The notes: a model not told the origin generated them from the letters alone. A stretch of DNA of 64,000 bases from Sympetrum striolatum (GCA_947579665.1 OX388349.1:76326841-76390840), one strand, 5' to 3'; shown: positions 25,225-35,989, numbered from the stretch's first letter. Numbers and translations: made by a program.

Positions 25225-25745
25225 CATGTTTCTTTTCTCAGAAATCATTTGCGACACGCTTCGCATTTTTCATTTGTCTCAAATTTCACTGTTCCTTCAC
25301 TACCTTTGTCCAGACATTCCCCACTCACTTTTATTTTCTTTCCTTCCCCTTCTCACTTCAACATCTTGTCTTCCCTTTTTTATATCATCCTCTCCTTATT
25401 TTTCTTCTTCCTTATGACTTTCCTTCCTCCCATTCCGTCCTTTTCTCTTTTTTATTGCCGATTCCTTTGCCTCCCCTTACACCGTCCATCCATCCATGTC
25501 CTCCCCCTGAATTTACTCTTCCCCTTCAATACCCTTTTTATCCTGTCACTCTGCCCAACCCTTTATTCAGGTGCTCGTAAAAACTCTAAGTCTTCCGTAC
25601 TTCCTTTTTTCCTCCTTAATTCCCTTTGTATCCCTTTTCCTCCATCTTTCTTTCAATCTCTCCCATCTCTATGCTTCCATATGACGTATTTTTCCCTCTC
25701 TGAGTTTATCTCTTCAACTCCTCACTTCGTTTTCCTTCCCAATTA
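25225..25745. repeat. Largest polypyrimidine island (+ strand)
   Basis: This island holds the longest stop-free frame of the window (25249-25746, 165 codons). Its translation is dominated by Phe, Leu, Ser and Pro in clusters such as FFFL and FPSPS, with no transmembrane-loop alternation, signal or domain that would argue for a protein. A second frame overlaps it. Codons made of T and C cannot form stop codons, which explains the length. Confidence 0.65.
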
Positions 25746-25977
25746 ACTTATTCGTCCTTAATATTTCATATAAATTATGTGAATTTTATTCCTTGAGCGT
25801 ACATTTCATTTTATTCTCTTTGTCTACAAATATTAGATTATTAAGTTATTATTATGATCAGTAAAATATATTAGTTCGTGGCGTTTTTCAGAGGCGTAAT
25901 ATTTGTGTTTAGATCTGTTTTCATCGTAACACGCGGTGAATCATTAGTCAGCCATAATTGAAAAAGAAATAGTCGAA

Positions 25978-26050
25978 TGTTGGCGGGCCTCAAACCCAGG
26001 TTCTCCAATGAAAAGGAAGGAAACTGAACTTAAAGGTGTGCGACTCGGAT
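25978..26050 (-). mobile_element. tRNA-derived SINE fragment
   Basis: On the minus strand GGAGAACCTGGGTTTGAGGC carries a B-box-like GGGTTTGAG. It is preceded by a TTCATTGGAGAA segment that could be a decayed anticodon arm. It is the first of three tRNA-like heads within 260 bp. The limits are approximate. Confidence 0.4.
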
Positions 26051-26084
26051 CAAATACAAGAGACAAACAAAGGGAAAAGGAGAA

Positions 26085-26148
26085 TGGGACTTAAGCCCGG
26101 ATTTTCCCCCTTTCCGGGTGGATGCTCTTATTAGAGTAGCTACCCGGA
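26085..26148 (-). mobile_element. tRNA-derived SINE head, minus orientation
   Basis: The minus strand carries an A-box-like start (GTAGCTACTCTAATAAGAGC), CATCCACCCGGAAAGGGGG and then ATCCGGGCTTAAGTCCC, in the order expected for a tRNA D-arm, anticodon arm and T-arm. It is close to the fragment at 22305 and lies head-to-head with the copy that follows. Confidence 0.55.
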
Positions 26149-26167
26149 AACGAATTCAGACTGTTCC

Positions 26168-26310
26168 TTGAGGGAGCTAAATTGGTGAGGACATCCGCCC
26201 GGAAAGTGGGAGATCCAGGTTTGAGTCCCAGCGTAGTCGAACGCATCCTTTTGTCTTTTAGAGTAATTTCTTCCAGTTTCACTCTAATATTTGGCTATAC
26301 CATTAACTTG
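26168..26310 (+). mobile_element. tRNA-derived SINE, plus orientation
   Basis: The sequence GGTGAGGACATCCGCCCGGA, then AAGTGGGAGATCCAGG, then the B-box GGTTTGAGTCCC reproduces the tRNA-like head in + orientation. It is followed by a non-tRNA body with pyrimidine-rich words to about 26310. It is too degenerate to be a working tRNA. Confidence 0.55.
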
Positions 26311-26699
26311 TTGTACCCTTACATGGAGGAGGAAAGTTAAATACAGAGAAGGATTGAGCACTTGTATGGACAGGACTGAATCAAAACGGTAGGGTAAAAA
26401 AAATAACTTTTCTAGTGATAATTTCAATGGTGGTCAAATTTATATTTCTTATTTTATGAACATTATGCGCTTTAATCAATTAGGCATTTCATTTCATAGA
26501 AATCTGCTTCCCATATGTATATTTTCGTGAAATTTCCCATAAGTCTATTTTGAGTAAGTAAGAAATCGGTGATCGGCTAGAGGAAGACACAAATCGCAGA
26601 TCAAGAAAAGTCCCTACGATATTTCATTTTAGTTAAGTAATCCATTTATGGATAATTCGACAAGAGTTCTCCATTTCACTGATCCCTCTTCAGGTATCT

Positions 26700-27115
26700 T
26701 ATATCAAATTTTCTCCTTTTAAAGCCATTTTCTCTTTCAGCTGTTATTGCATTTCCGTTTTCTTCATCTTATTCTACTTCTCCTTTATCTTTCTTTCCTC
26801 ACAAATTCTCTTCTTCTCTGTACACCAAGAGGGGGTCCCATGGCCTTAGTTTCCCTTAACGGCCTCTGTCAGACCTACTCTTTTCTGCCCTTTTTCTCCC
26901 TAAGTTCTCTTCTTTCTATTTTATCCTTAATTCTCGCTTATCTCATTCTTCCGGATATTTCCCTTCCTATCTTCGTCCTTCCACCCTTTCTCATTCTCTC
27001 AGTTCAACTATTCAATCTCAAGCCATTTCATTCATTCTATTCCAACCTTTTCTCATTCAGTCTACACATTCCCAGGTCCTTATTTATCTTCAGCGCAATT
27101 TTCATTCATTATTTA
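26700..27115. repeat. Polypyrimidine island (+ strand)
   Basis: T/C-rich low-complexity DNA hosting a 131-codon frame (26747-27142) that is almost entirely Leu, Ser, Phe, Ile and Pro. I attribute the frame to composition. A hydrophobic peptide cannot be excluded by inspection alone. Confidence 0.55.
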
Positions 27116-28079
27116 TTTTTTCACATTTATGGTAAAAATTAAACAAAACCATGTTTCTATGATACAAATTTAATTATTCTTCTACTATCCTTGAATTAAT
27201 TTACCAGTTATTACAAGGAATTCCTAATAAAGGTTTACTCATTTCTTATTAATTGGGTAGCCTGCTTCAATTTCATTTTGAAATTTGTGATCAATGTATG
27301 GAATACATACAGTATAATCATTTTCAACAAATATTGGCATAATCTAGCAAGGTTTAATCAACTGAGAATGAAATCACAGTGATAAGAATTACCTGAGAAT
27401 ATATACTTTGAGAAATGCGAATTTTAAAATGTTCCTATTTCAGTTTATTTCATTGAAATTTTCGGCCAGAGTTATAACCTAGCCATTGCTGTAGGCAAAT
27501 AGTATTAAGACGGAAAAACTGAAGTATTATAGGAAAATGATCAGCCTGGCATAAAATTTAGTACAAAGACTGTATTATATTTTTATCATCGCCAAAAATA
27601 TTGATTTATATTCATTTCAAATTATCCTTTACCGGAGGAGAATATGGGCTGTCCATGCTCTCTTAAATGAACCTTTTTACACGCCTCATCTAAAAAAAAG
27701 TGCTTTTTGAAAATATTTTATTTCATTTTACTTGCCTTTGAAAGTAAAATCATATGCTTGATCTAATTGCTCTTTTTTTTATTTTCACAATGTTTCTAGA
27801 ACTTCAGTTTTTCTGCTGTGTGTACGGTGAAGCGAATAGTCTATTTTTACGATGAAAGTGTTTACTTCGTAGAACTTTTAGTTTTTGGTAAGGTAGGTGA
27901 AATAACATTATGATGTAATCAATTGAAGCTGTCTACGGTTATATATGTTTTTGAACATTGCTTTTTCTAGAATCTTGGGCAAAGAGCTTGTAATAGTTTC
28001 TGGCTTATCTCTAAGCTTGAAGAATAGCATTGTTATTGGATCCCAGAACTAACAGTTAACATTTCAGGAAAATGGAGAT

Positions 28080-28480
28080 GTTTACCTCATCTTTCCTGTA
28101 AATCTTCTTCTTCCTTACTTTATGACCTGTTCACTTTCTCTTATCCCCTTTGGCCTTCCCTGACGCCTTATTACTCTTCCTTGTTTTCTTGACGACTTCT
28201 CTCTCCGTATTTCTCACAATGCTCCTTTTCATCCTCACTCATCTTTCCAACCGAGGAATCTATTCCGCAGAATTTCCTTCTCCTCCTCATTATTTCCACC
28301 ACTCTTCGCCGTCAAATGCGCTCTTTTTAGTGTCATTTTCACGTTCATCTCCAGTTCCATTCGATTGCCACATCGATTATGTATTTTTGCCGCCCACTTA
28401 TTTATTTTTAGGTCTCGTCCTTTGTTGGTCTCCTCTGAGAATAACCGTCAATCGTCGAAGCTGATTGCTTCCCATGAAAA
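28080..28480. repeat. Polypyrimidine island (+ strand)
   Basis: Same class of T/C-rich low-complexity sequence. The 104-codon frame inside (28150-28464) is Ser/Leu/Phe-rich and overlaps another + frame. Confidence 0.55.
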
Positions 28481-30472
28481 TACACAAAAAGGGAAGAATC
28501 TGCCTCAAAGTGACGGGGGCGAAAGAGGGACAGTTTATTCTCCCAAGAGGGCTACGTCGCAACTGGTTTTTCTTTGAAAAGCAAAGAATTGCAAACTGTC
28601 TGTGATAAGTACCCTTTCGTGGTTTTTTAAGAAGGCCTCAGTAACTGCGCCCAAGAGCATGACTGCGTGGCACTCTTACCGATGCATTAATCATATTCCC
28701 TGTTTCATAATTCAGTTCCTGCTGTTCACGGATGCGTAATTTATGGCTCATTCACTCGACTGCCTCGATTTATGTTTGTTTTATATTCAACTGTGAGTCT
28801 TGCGTGAAAAGAGGTTCTCCCAAGTAGCCCGAATAATATTACCCGGAAATTGAGATTACAATAATTGAGTGAATAAGGTGTACAATGACTTCTAGGCCAC
28901 GTTACAAAATTCTTAAAACCTCGTTGCGTGTATGGGATATAAAATTCCAAGTGATAATTCATTTAATGTGAATGAATCTCAAAATTTTCGTTGTGGCCTT
29001 AGTTAAACCACTAACTATTGGCTCACGACGATTTTCTGTGAACCCCTTTTTCATTTGAATTCCAATTACCGTTTCCGATGAGAGGCAGGTATTGATTCAC
29101 TTAAATCTCCTCAATTGAGAGGTTAAAGAAGCATTCCATTCTTTCTTTTACATCTCTTTCTCCGTTGTAATTCACGAGGATTCTTTCATTTTCCCGTCAT
29201 TTCCATGTAAAATCATCGCTTTTCTCTAACCTGCCTTCACTTCCACCTTTTTTTGCCGCCGGAAAGCAATTTTTTCCCCTCTGGAAACGTTTTTTTTCTG
29301 ATTTTTGTCCATTCCTCTGTTTTCTCTCCAGATTATCTTTCGAGGTTTAATGACGGAAGAGGTTTTGTTACCGTCCCTCGCTGCCGGCGTTTCTCCTCTA
29401 ATCGATTGGGTTGGTTTTAATCAAACATATTCAAAAGAGAATTGAAAAAAACGAGAGGATGAATTTTGCGATTTGTTTTCTCCATAATTCGTTTACTGGG
29501 TTTACTGGCGGGTGGGAATTCGCTGGTGGGGATTAGGTTTACTTTTTTTGCACTAATTTTACGGAGCATTATTTGAACAATGGATTAAAAAGCAGAAGGG
29601 AATTCGCTCGCGTTTCGGAGGTCTGAGTTTTGAAAGCATTTCACCGAACGTTTTCATGTTTTCAATCGTGGTAAGAACTTCAGTAACTATTCAAATAATA
29701 TTTCCGCATCCGATGAAGCTTTTATTCCCAAACTTACCTTTCTCAACGCATTTCCAAGTTTATTTATTAAATTCCTCCAACCGTTCAAATTAGTCAACGG
29801 ATTTCGGCGTGTGAAAAACTCAACAAAGTAGCGGCAGATTTTATTTATGTTTGAAAACTTGTACAAAAGAAATACTTAGGGAAAGTTATCGATAAAGATA
29901 AGAATGGCAAGCGTGAGAAATGTATTTCCTAGTCTGATACTGGCATTGCTCTATTTTATGCCAAAATGCAGATTATAAGGATTATTCTATAAAAAGTTGA
30001 CTTCCTTTGCATCATCATGTTGATAATTAGACATCGGTTTGTATTTTCATGATTTCAAATGCATTTTTAATGAATAAAATAGGAATGATAAATGATTTGA
30101 ATGGTAACACATCATTGACGTTGTTTGATAATAAGGAAGACATACATGTGCATTAATGAAGGCGGCTCTTCCATTTTTTGTTGGTTTTATTTCGGAGTTG
30201 AAATGTTGACCCCCAAAAAACTTCAATATTTAATTGCATATTGTAGTCATAAACGAAAATATTTATTTACGTAATATTAGTATGGTAAGAGGTGAGGAAA
30301 AGGAACTGTATCAAGCACTCTATAAACTACAGAATTATCGTAAGAATAAGTATCATTATGACAGGTAACACTCGCCCGTCAATTACTAAAAGCTTTTATC
30401 GCAGCTTAATAAGTCCGTAAAGTGTCGGAAAGCGGCCGATATTTTCTTGTCTGGAATTATTTTCTCCGTTAC

Positions 30473-30622
30473 CTTAATCGTCAGGTTTTTCTCCCCGAAA
30501 TGGCTGTCAAGTGTTTTTCTTGCGATACACGTAAAAGCGTCCTCGTTTTGATGGGCTATCGCTACTTCCTTGATTAAAACGTCGAATGAAGCTCGATCCC
30601 CATTATTATCCAGAGCACACAC
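30473..30622 (-). other. Weak candidate exon, immunoglobulin-like motif
   Basis: On the minus strand a 150-base segment (50 codons) runs from an AG (ctgacag|GTG) to an AAG|GTAACG donor-like site and is open throughout, entering and leaving in phase 0. Its translation has an even amino-acid mix, unlike the pyrimidine-island frames. It contains CALDNNGDRASFDVLIKE and AFTCIARKT followed by GEKNLTIK, both of which recall the F-G strand region of Ig I-set domains (aromatic-x-Cys, then Gly, then alternating hydrophobics). Against this, the acceptor lacks a polypyrimidine tract, a stop codon lies just upstream in frame, two F-G-like motifs only about 30 residues apart do not make one Ig domain, and no neighbouring exon is visible. 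This is a long shot. Confidence 0.13.
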
Positions 30623-31475
30623 CTGTCAGCACCGAACCCATATCGCTTCTTTCAGACGCTCAATTTGCTACCGAAACTCCGCAAACTTCTTTTTTACCGC
30701 TTTGACTCGTTTCATTTGCTGTTACCAAAAGGAAAGTTAGTTCGAAGGGAACTTGTACCACTTTCCTCCTCTTTTCTTCCTTATCAAACGTTTTCACGCT
30801 TTATTTCTCATTATATCCCTTCTTTAACCTGTTTCATTTTCAACTCACTTGGCTTTATTCTTTTCATTCTCCTGTATTCCTTTCTTGCTGTACTTTTTCT
30901 CATGCGAGTTTCTTTAATTTTATTTCAGTTGTTTTTCCTTTAAAATCAATTCAACTTGAGATGTGCGCCTTACGTATATTTATTTAGATTTTCAAGTAGG
31001 AATTGATGGACTTTTCATCTGAAATAGGAAATGTTTCCGTAAAGAAAATCCTCTTCGTACTCCACATATTGTTTTTCATAATCCATGTATATACATATGT
31101 TTATATGTATGTCTTGCTATCGGTGTCGTTTGTTGAGATGAATTAAGAATATGAGTGACAATTAGTTGTGAAGAGAAAGATAAAACGAAATCTTAATAAA
31201 AAACAACAGAATGTTAATTAAAGAAAATATGGAAAAGTACATCATTGTCCGTATGCCATCATCTTTTCTGGTTTATTTCTTAATTTCATCGTCGAATCTA
31301 ATCTCAACGTTTTATTTGGTGAACAAACTACTGGGAACATTACAGATAACTCAAAGCCGGGATCGCCTATCCAATCAAATCGTGAACTTGAAAAGTAAGT
31401 TCACACGTATGTAGTTATTTCTGAACTATTCCAGGTTATGTCTCGTATTACTTAAGAGGTGAAAATGTTTATATA

Positions 31476-32033
31476 CAGGGTGTCCGGGTTAAATGCATAA
31501 TAATACAAATAAAATATGTAATAACTTGAGAGTCAAGTAAGGTATTTATTGGCGGTTTGTTTCTTGAAATATGTAAACTCAAAATGTTTTTTTACACCGT
31601 TAACACATCTCGATATGGGCACCATTAGAGGCGGAAAGGCATCAAATCTGTATTTTACTCTCTCTAAGTGTTTTGCAGAATTGCAGGCGTAACATTCGCA
31701 ATAACTGCAGGAATTCGACGGCGCAGTTCTAGTAGATCACAAAATGGTGTCTCGGATACAAGATTATTGATAGAAACCCACAGAAAATTTCAAGAGGTGT
31801 CATATCTGGGCTTATAAGGGGCCAAGCAATAGATGGACTACCTCTCCGAATCAAGCGATCTGGGAACTATCCAAGAAATACAATTACTGCATAATGGCAC
31901 GGTGCGCCATCAACAAACAAACATAGAAAACAATTTGAGTAACCAAACTTGTACAATGAAAGTGCCAACAAATAACTCAATTACTTCTAAATTTATTACA
32001 TTTTGTATAATTATTTTTAACCCGGATACCCTA
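31476..32033 (-). mobile_element. Tc1/mariner-type element, internally deleted, 558 bp
   Basis: The left end is CAGGGTGTCCGGGTTAAA and the right end, reverse-complemented, is TAGGGTATCCGGGTTAAA, so 16 of 18 bases agree. A TA dinucleotide flanks each side (31474-31475 and 32034-32035), the target duplication expected of the Tc1/mariner superfamily. Inside is only the 3' part of a transposase gene on the minus strand, so most of the element is missing. The copy is dead, but its ends could still be used by a related enzyme. Confidence 0.8.
31600..31830 (-). pseudogene. Remnant of Tc1/mariner (DDE) transposase C-terminus
   Basis: Reading the minus strand from about 31830 downward gives IAWPLISPDMTPLEIFCGF, matching the conserved WPxxSPDLTPLDFFLWG block that carries the last acidic residue region of this transposase group. 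After a frame change it continues with DLLELRRRIPAVIANVTP and AILQNT, matching the DLxELRxRI...VTPxMLxxxW segment near the C-terminus. At least one frameshift (around 31740) and several stop codons, including one directly after AILQNT where Trp is usual, break the frame. The N-terminal helix-turn-helix domain and the first catalytic aspartates are absent. The match is from known family motifs, not from a database search. Confidence 0.75.
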
Positions 32034-32039
32034 TATTAA

Positions 32040-33800
32040 GCTCACGCCGCGTTTATGCCCGAAAAAAGCCATTCTTAGTAGGTTGTATTCGATTTTCTTC
32101 TTTCCTATCATCTCTCTCTTCTTCCCTCTTCTTAATCCATTTCTATCCTGTATTTCTCTATCGCCTCTCTTTTATTGCCTCTCTCCTCAAGCCCATAATC
32201 TTCTATTACATCGCCTCATTTCTTCTTTCGCTTTTATCGACTTTTTATCACATGTCACCTTAATGGCTCCCTCTCCATATCACCCATTCTCAGCCCTCTT
32301 CTCGACATTTCTCTTCGACAATTTCCGATTCTTTCGCCTGTTTTTGGCTTCATTCCTTCTTCCGATCAAAACAGTTACCATTACTTGACATTTGCAACTT
32401 TTACTATTATCACGATTAATTACCTTTACAATCGTATGAATGTTGCAACATTTAATTACACTTTTACAATTAAATTTCTTTGTTAATGATTTTCTAAATT
32501 TTCTAAAACTGAAATTAGAAGCATATCATTGCTCTCACTGTGCACAACTAAAGTGCAGTATAGAGAAATAGCTTCAATCTAACAATTAGAACATTTATTA
32601 CAGTAATTGAAGTAGATATTTTTGTAGTATAAGTAAGTGTTGACATAGAAATGTTTCTAACGCTATACAGGCACACTGTACTTTATGAATATACCTTCTA
32701 ATACTAGTAAAACACAATACTTGATTGTAGTATAATGGTGAAGTAGGTAATCTGTTTTCATTTGTTTCGATTACTGCAAAACTTTGTACCATAAATTTGT
32801 CATAATTTAAAGAATGAAACCCCTCAAAAGTAATCTATTCATTACTTACTTCCTAAGTACTGCTCTTATTTTGTTTTTTCTTGGATTGTATATTTGGATT
32901 TTTCTCAATATTGATACCTAACTTTCGATACATTTTTACGAAAAGCAGTTATCTTCAAGGGCCATACTTTATCGCAGGCGACTCTATCTTCTTTTCCCTT
33001 ATTTTATCTTAATAGCATCTTCTTCGTTACAACCTTTATTTATCCCTTCCTTCGCCATCATTTATCTAAAGCTCACATCTTCATTTATTCTTTCCCCTCT
33101 TGTTTTGTCTTTATCATTCTTCTCCTCGGTCCATTCTTCTTTCCCTCTCATCCGTTTCCCCCACCATTCCCTTTATATACTCTGACTGCATTTCACGCAC
33201 TTGAAAGCGACTGTCGCCCGCAGATAAAATGCCTCCCTCGCCGTATTCCCCCTATTGGTTGCACTATTGACCGAACGGATCAAATTATCGGATTCTCAAA
33301 ACGTATTTATCTTCATGTGCAATTGCTAAAGCGCATATGAGTATGTATTATTCAGGTCGGCATTTCATCAGAGATGTTTAGTCAGTCAATATTTAGCACT
33401 GTATCACGCTTATGTAATTTTTGTATCTATATCTCGTTTATTGAGTTTCAGACTTGAATATATATTTGTATCGAAGTTAAAAATAAAATTAATATAAATC
33501 CTTTTAAAAAGGGGAGTTTCTTCATTGATGATAAATAATAAAACTACAAAATCCACTATGACTAATTTTGTCTTCTTCCAAAGTGGATTTATTGGTTATA
33601 TCTACCTCCTGAATACATCTTTGTAAAATATTTCATCTTATGGTAGAGTAAAAATATAAATAACGAAGGATGTATGGGGAAAGAAATACTTAAAACCGCC
33701 AGCCTCTCACAAAAATGTTTTTACCAATAAACGGCAATAGTTAAAGGGTTTGCGGAGAAAACTCCCAACGATCGCTTGAAACGTTGATTTGTGATAATAA
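32040..33800. other. Non-coding region with pyrimidine islands
   Basis: T/C-rich islands at about 32080-32390 and 32985-33180, otherwise AT-rich DNA. The 101-codon frame at 32083-32388 is compositional. No gene or element is supported. Confidence 0.55.
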
Positions 33801-33804
33801 TAGC

Positions 33805-34342
33805 TTTTTACTTTCTCCCTATACGTAGTATTGAGAAAGTATTGTATTCGCAAAACCATTCGACCTCCAGATTTCGACTGAAATAGATGTTTTAGGATCC
33901 ATAGAGCACGTTTTCGCTATTTTTCCGAACATGTCTGTCTGTGTATCTGTCTGTCTGTGGTTAAAACGTTTGTGGGCGCTCTATCATAAAAATTAATAAT
34001 TCGATCATTTTCAAAATTCATATTTAGAATTTTACTATATATATTATTATACTATATATATATTACTATGCCAAGAGTTGATTAGTTTTTGGTGAATATC
34101 GCATAACCGGAAGTTGCGGTTTATCCGGAACAAAATTTAGTTTTGGAAATATCTCTTTAAGAATGCAATATAGGTATATAAAATTATGTACCAAAGTTAT
34201 AGATAATTTTCTTTACTACAAATGTTGTAAAAAACATTTTCCTGTAACAATCATTCTTTTGGAGTTATTTATATTTACCGGCATAGGCTACTTTTTTCAA
34301 TAAATACGGAGAAAGTCATGTGTTGGCCACATCAGATTTTTT
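33805..34342 (+). mobile_element. Dispersed repeat family, copy 1 (538 bp)
   Basis: This copy begins TTTTTACTTTCTCCCTATAC and ends in GGAGAAAGTCATGTGTTGGC followed by CACATCAGATTTTT. The ACTTTCTCC...GGAGAAAGT words form short inverted ends, and the start also folds on itself (ACTTTCTC/GAGAAAGT, 33810-33841). Inside lie a (TGTC)n/(TGTA) microsatellite (33932-33960), a GTGGGCGCTCTA block and an ACCGGAAGTTGCGGTTTATCC block. The same succession recurs at 57892 and, inverted, at 42291. It has no coding capacity, so it is presumably a non-autonomous transposable element of unassigned class. Confidence 0.75.
33932..33960. repeat. TGTC-type microsatellite inside copy 1
   Basis: TGTCTGTCTGTG/TATCTGTCTG words lie at the position where copy 3 has a (CA)n tract on its complementary strand. 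The microsatellite therefore belongs to the mobile family rather than to the locus. Confidence 0.8.
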
Positions 34343-34344
34343 CA

Positions 34345-35230
34345 CATATAATGGAAATTCAGGGAAGGAATCATATTTTGAAATAAATTGCTAAATTATA
34401 ATATACTTTTCTTTTCTTTGGAGAAGTCGATCCCTCTGCTTTTTATGATGATAATTCTATAAAGACTAAAGCGAATTAAATATTTGGAGCGGAAAACGTG
34501 GTTTTTAGAACTTTGATGGAGGCATTTTGAAATTTTCGCCAAGGGAATTTTAAAAATTGAAAATTAAGTGATGAGCGTCTAATAGCGTCCCCGTGTACCA
34601 CTGGAGAATAAAAGTGCATTATGTCTAGAAAGAAGGATCTTCGTAAGAGGGTTTGAGGCGCACTCGTTGGTTTAAGGAATTCTTTGGCAAAAGAACTCGT
34701 ACATTTCCCGACGCGCCTTCCTCAGCAACGAAGAATGGCCACGGAATTTTCCTCCCGCACCTCGTTTCGCTCTCTTTGCTTTAATACAGCTCGTTTTTAG
34801 CTCGTTTCTGCATACTTCTTATCGCCTCTAAGAGAGCGGCGTAAAAAAGAAGAAAAGTAGGGACTGTTTCGGGGTTGGATGGATGGAAGATGTGGAATTC
34901 GTGCGAAGTGGAAATTATAAAAATGAGAAAATTAAATTAGAATGTCGCAGGATGTACACACATACTAGTGATATTGATGTTCAGAGAGACTTTGCCTATC
35001 GCATAGTGTATCAAGGCACTGATAAATTGAATCCTGCGAAATTAATCATATGGGTTTTCGGAAATTCTTAATTGTCCTAAAATTTATTCTTCTCATTTTA
35101 AAGTTTCTATGGATGTTTTATATATTGGTTAACTAAATGTAATGATATTTATAGGATTGTTTTTGAGAGTAAAATTGACTTTTATTAAGTCTTAAGGGGT
35201 AATATAGCCAAGTAGTCTCCATAAGATGAT
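34345..35230. other. Non-coding stretch
   Basis: No gene or repeat is supported. A patch at 34640-34860 has balanced composition (CGACGCGCC, GGCGTAAAA) and could be constrained non-coding DNA. The 62-codon frame at 34883-35071 has no recognisable feature. Confidence 0.45.
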
Positions 35231-35234
35231 AACT

Positions 35235-35790
35235 GAGACGCAAATATGATGATGATGCTAAAATTCAAAAGTTATCCAGTAGAATCCTTAAAGGATGTTC
35301 ATCTGGAGTAAAAGAAATAGAGTAATTTTCTCTAATTCGACCTCTATTTGAGTATTGCTGTACGATTTGTGATCCTAACGAAGTAGGATTGATTGCCGTT
35401 CTCGGAATGGTTCAACGTAGAGCAGCAAGGTTCGTCAAGGGAGATTTCAGATTTGCCGGAAGTGCTTCGGCTATGATAGAATCCCTCGGATGGAACTCTT
35501 TTAGTGATAGAAGACTTGAATATCGACGGAAGCTTTTTGATAAATTTATCACTACCGATTTCGGGGAGGAGATAACTGATATTGTCATCGCAGTTATATA
35601 TTTAAGCGACTTTCGAGAGAAAACAAAAAAGCAATACAGTGAAGTAGTTGCCAGGACAAATAGTTACTTTTGGTCGTTTTTCCTGCAAAGTATTAGAAAA
35701 GCTAATAGGTCTCCAGATTAGATAGGTATTTCGGTGTCTTACACCCCCTGCCACACGCCACTGGATTGCAGGGTTCAAATGCAAATGTAA
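35235..35790 (+). pseudogene. 3' fragment of a non-LTR retrotransposon (LINE) ORF2, RT C-terminal part
   Basis: The + strand encodes RILKGCSSGVKEIE, a stop (TAA at about 35323), LIRPLFEYCCTICDP and then VLGMVQRRAARFVKGDFR. Next come SAMIESLGWNSFSDRRLEYR, a TNSYFWSFFLQSI block and, after another stop (TAG, 35719-35721), SYTPCHTPLDCR to a TAA at 35788-35790. This order reproduces the end of insect LINE reverse transcriptases (LxRPLLEYxxxxWDP..., MVQRRAARFV, LGWxSLxxRR, SFFPRTI, CPPH-like terminus), a pattern seen in Jockey/CR1/I-like clades from family knowledge. The fingers and palm with the catalytic YxDD motif and the endonuclease are missing, so this is a severely 5'-truncated dead copy, as usual for LINEs. 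The left edge is approximate. Confidence 0.85.
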
Positions 35791-35989
35791 ACTAGAAGCA
35801 TTATAACTCTTTCCTAGTGATTAACGATGTTAATTTTTAAAAATGATAGCATTCTGTGAAGAGGTGATAATTACTCCATGTTTTTAATTAGCTGATGTGC
35901 ATTTTTACGACAGATTCATAAAACGTTTTTATAAGATATAGATTTGAAAAATGGCCTCATTGGTCGACTTTTTAGAGTTAAAATGTTTA

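Larger units (their letters stand above)
22375..25975. other. Non-coding region, purine- and pyrimidine-rich patches
   Basis: No gene could be supported. A purine-rich island on + covers about 23010-23480 and a pyrimidine-rich one about 25225-25745. The remainder is AT-rich without visible structure. A perfect 9-bp hairpin (GACCAAAAC/GTTTTGGTC, 23523-23549) is too small to call as a terminator or RNA gene. Confidence 0.5.
26311..31475. other. Non-coding region with pyrimidine islands
   Basis: No gene could be supported with confidence. Pyrimidine-rich islands occur at about 26700-27115, 28080-28480, 29130-29350 and 30700-30945 and account for the longer frames (up to 131 codons). A patch at 29370-29640 has balanced composition and may be regulatory. 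A weak exon candidate lies at 30473-30622 on the minus strand. Confidence 0.5.

Noticed and set aside
25249..25746. 165-codon open frame, the longest in the window
   Set aside because: It lies in a T/C-rich island where stop codons cannot easily arise. The peptide is almost only Phe/Leu/Ser/Pro and has an overlapping companion frame.
26747..27142. 131-codon hydrophobic frame that could look like a membrane protein
   Set aside because: The hydrophobicity follows from pyrimidine-rich codons. There is no charged-loop pattern, homologous motif or supporting splice or start context.
31833..32039. 68-codon + strand frame
   Set aside because: It lies inside the mariner-type element and runs through its right terminal repeat, antisense to the transposase remnant.
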